Origin: Natrinema gari JCM 14663
GTDB taxonomy: Archaea > Halobacteriota > Halobacteria > Halobacteriales > Natrialbaceae
Assembly: GCF_000337175.1 (NCBI RefSeq)
Contig: NZ_AOIJ01000040.1
Location: 1-64,000, forward strand
Direction of reading: 5' to 3'
Length of the DNA stretch: 64,000 nt
Under the pieces are notes generated by a model. The model saw only the letters and a program-made list of their open reading frames with translations, had not been told where the DNA came from and searched no databases. This document shows, one piece after another, positions 62,542 through 64,000 of this stretch (position 1 is its first letter; each line of letters begins with the position of its first letter). A program made the position numbers and the translations under genes.

Positions 62542-63648
62542 TCAGGGATCGGTAGACAGCGCGGCATAGGCGAGCAGCGGCTCTTCGGCGTGGTCGACGC
62601 CGAAGCAGTCCTCGAGGTACTCGTCGTCGAATTTGAACCCGGCCATCGTCGTCAATCCGGCCGCTCGAGCGGTGATCCTGAGCGTCTCGAGGACGTGCCC
62701 GAGATCGTGCAACAGGACGCGATACGTTCGCGGCTCGCGGTATCGCCACATGCTCCGTTCGACGACCGACGTACAGCCGATGAGAGCCGCCGGATCGGAG
62801 TCGATACCCCACAGCAGGGGTTTTTCGGGATCGGTGTCGATCGGGAGCCGTTCCAGGGCGTGCTCCCGAACCGAATAGTGGTAGATGCCGGCGGGGAGAT
62901 CCGCCGCTTCGAACACGGCCACGTACCCTTCGGTCGGGTGACGCGCGCCGCCCGACGGAACCGGCTTTCTGAGCTTCGGCCCCTGGTGTTCCGTCTGCAG
63001 CTTGCCCGTCTCCCCGAACGCGAAGTACAGGATCGCAGCGAGGGTCCGCGCGTCGAGCGCGTCCCGGGTCGAATCGGCGCGTCCGAACAGCGACGTCGAC
63101 AGCGCGTCGGCGACGGACACCCGTTCGGCTTCCTCGACCGGCGGTAACTCGATCCGCTCGTCGATGTCGTAGTCCTTGTAGATCGCCGGCGGTTCCTCCC
63201 GCGCCCGGTACTCCCGCATGATTTCGGTTTCCATTCCCTTGACGTCCTCGTAGTCGGAATTCTCGACCGCCTCGTCGATGAACGGATAGTCGCGGATGTA
63301 CTCGTGATACTCCAGGGCGGCCCGCCAGCCGGTGGCCTCCCAGGAGGCGGTCCGACTTCCGTGCCGGTCCGCCGGGCGGAGAAATCCGGCCTCGATCAGG
63401 TCCGCGACGAGAGCGGCGGCGGCGTCCGCCGAGAGGTCAAGCGTCTCCAGCAGCGTCTCCTCGAGTTCGTCCCTCGAGTACCGCCCGTCTATCTCGGCGA
63501 GACCACGAAGGACCTCGGCGCTCGAGAGTTCGAACGTTCGGGTGGCAAGCGGGTCGATGGCCAGTAGCGACGGCTCCTCCGTCCGACCTGCCTGTTCGGT
63601 CGTCACGGACAAGAGTTCGTTTCGCGTATATTCGACTGTTCTTGTCAT
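62542..63648 (-). CDS. SagB-type dehydrogenase, canonical motif
   Basis: 368 residues from MTRTVEYTRN. An N-terminal winged-helix-like domain (LSSAEVLRGLAEIDGRYSRDELEETLLETLDLS) and a linker precede the SagB nitroreductase core with PSGGARHPTEGYVAVFEAADLPAGIYHYSVREHALERL, the FMN loop of active family members. The final part is YLEDCFGVDHAEEPLLAYAALS. It shares its architecture with the copy at 59448; the two may form a heteromer. Confidence 0.87.
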   Translation of the reverse strand: MTRTVEYTRNELLSVTTEQAGRTEEPSLLAIDPLATRTFELSSAEVLRGLAEIDGRYSRDELEETLLETLDLSADAAAALVADLIEAGFLRPADRHGSRTASWEATGWRAALEYHEYIRDYPFIDEAVENSDYEDVKGMETEIMREYRAREEPPAIYKDYDIDERIELPPVEEAERVSVADALSTSLFGRADSTRDALDARTLAAILYFAFGETGKLQTEHQGPKLRKPVPSGGARHPTEGYVAVFEAADLPAGIYHYSVREHALERLPIDTDPEKPLLWGIDSDPAALIGCTSVVERSMWRYREPRTYRVLLHDLGHVLETLRITARAAGLTTMAGFKFDDEYLEDCFGVDHAEEPLLAYAALSTDP

Positions 63649-63786
63649 GGATTTCCAATCGACAATTAACAATATAACGCTTCTGGTGCAACTCTCACAA
63701 CGGCGGCCGGGACGATACCCGACGGAACGGACGGTCGATCCGACCGCGATAGCTGGACGTTCTGTCCGTCCCGCCCCGGCCGGGCG

Positions 63787-64000
63787 CTAGGCGATCGGGT
63801 AGGACACGCCGGTTACCACGCCAACGGCCAGGCCGAAGGTGCTGATTGTCAGCAGCGCGAAGTGCGGGGCAAATGCCTTCGCCGCACGCCGTTTCGAGTC
63901 GGTCAACGCCGTCGCGACGTGCCAGGCGATCGCCCCGCTCCAGAGGACCGCGAGCCAGAGCCAGCCGGTGACGAAGAACGACACCCAGGCCGAAACGATC
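63787..64000 (-). CDS. Membrane protein, C-terminal part (cut by window edge)
   Basis: The last 70 residues of a frame that is open at the window edge: VSAWVSFFVTGWLWLAVLWSG and ALLTISTFGLAVGVVTGVSYPIA are two hydrophobic helices around a basic segment (DSKRRAAKAF). A GTG at 63984 could be the start, but the frame continues upstream. Not recognised. Confidence 0.5.
   Translation of the reverse strand, partial: IVSAWVSFFVTGWLWLAVLWSGAIAWHVATALTDSKRRAAKAFAPHFALLTISTFGLAVGVVTGVSYPIA

Noticed and set aside
1-64000. CRISPR arrays, rRNA genes, complete insertion sequences
   Set aside because: I looked for regular direct repeats, rRNA motifs and full transposases with terminal repeats. I found only the 84-bp repeat pair and the transposase remnant at 11281.

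Overview
The window is chromosomal DNA of a halophilic archaeon, most likely of the Natrialbales (Natrinema/Haloterrigena-like). The evidence is the high GC content, the very acidic proteins, the strong CTC/GAG codon habit, the TATA boxes placed about 25-35 bases before start codons, and typical haloarchaeal families (archaeal Trm5, Dph5, many UspA proteins, TAT lipoproteins, DUF302, PadR and TrmB-like regulators). The first 33 bases are not genomic: they match a transposase-based (Nextera) library adapter, so position 1 is a contig end.

Layout. 34-3620: end of an MFS transporter, an alpha/beta hydrolase, a four-helix membrane protein, diphthine synthase, RidA. 3702-9131: an iron-uptake locus (Rieske protein, FAD oxidoreductase, two TAT-lipoprotein binding proteins, FecCD permease) with four DtxR/Idr-type boxes. 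9397-14498: Trm5, tRNA-Thr(CGU), a frameshifted zinc-ribbon gene, an IS remnant, PadR, thioredoxin and thioredoxin reductase, DUF302. 14565-34378: a stress and envelope region with nine of the ten UspA-type genes of the window, an ETHE1-like MBL/rhodanese protein, SOUL protein, VIT1-like transporter, Ca2+-type P-ATPase, CNNM protein, UbiB kinase and Na+/H+ antiporter. 34863-36074: a HEPN/MNT toxin-antitoxin pair with operator-like palindromes.

39000-46160 is an AT-richer accessory island: a Panacea-like antitoxin with a PemK/MazF toxin, a small winged-helix repressor with its own palindrome, a RuvC-only TnpB-like protein next to a coiled-coil protein, a broken ribbon-helix-helix gene, a LysE exporter with a YqcI/YcgG protein, an ArdC-like remnant, and an 84-bp MITE-like repeat whose second copy lies inverted at 19301.

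46463-57136 is a sulfur locus: a Cys-containing HTH regulator, TauE/SafE exporter, DUF7512-like peptide, cytochrome bd oxidase, PiT-type permease, two YedE/YeeE transporters, MBL-rhodanese fusion, TusA and a DsrE-like protein. A palindrome of the form GTATTG-NN-CAATAC lies about 10 bases before the TATA box of several of these genes, and also before thioredoxin 33 kb away. I propose a sulfane-sulfur/redox regulon.

59221-63648 holds two SagB-type dehydrogenases, an SDR protein without its catalytic Tyr, an MFS exporter and a 28-residue acidic peptide behind a strong promoter. It is a candidate peptide-modification cluster without a YcaO enzyme in view.
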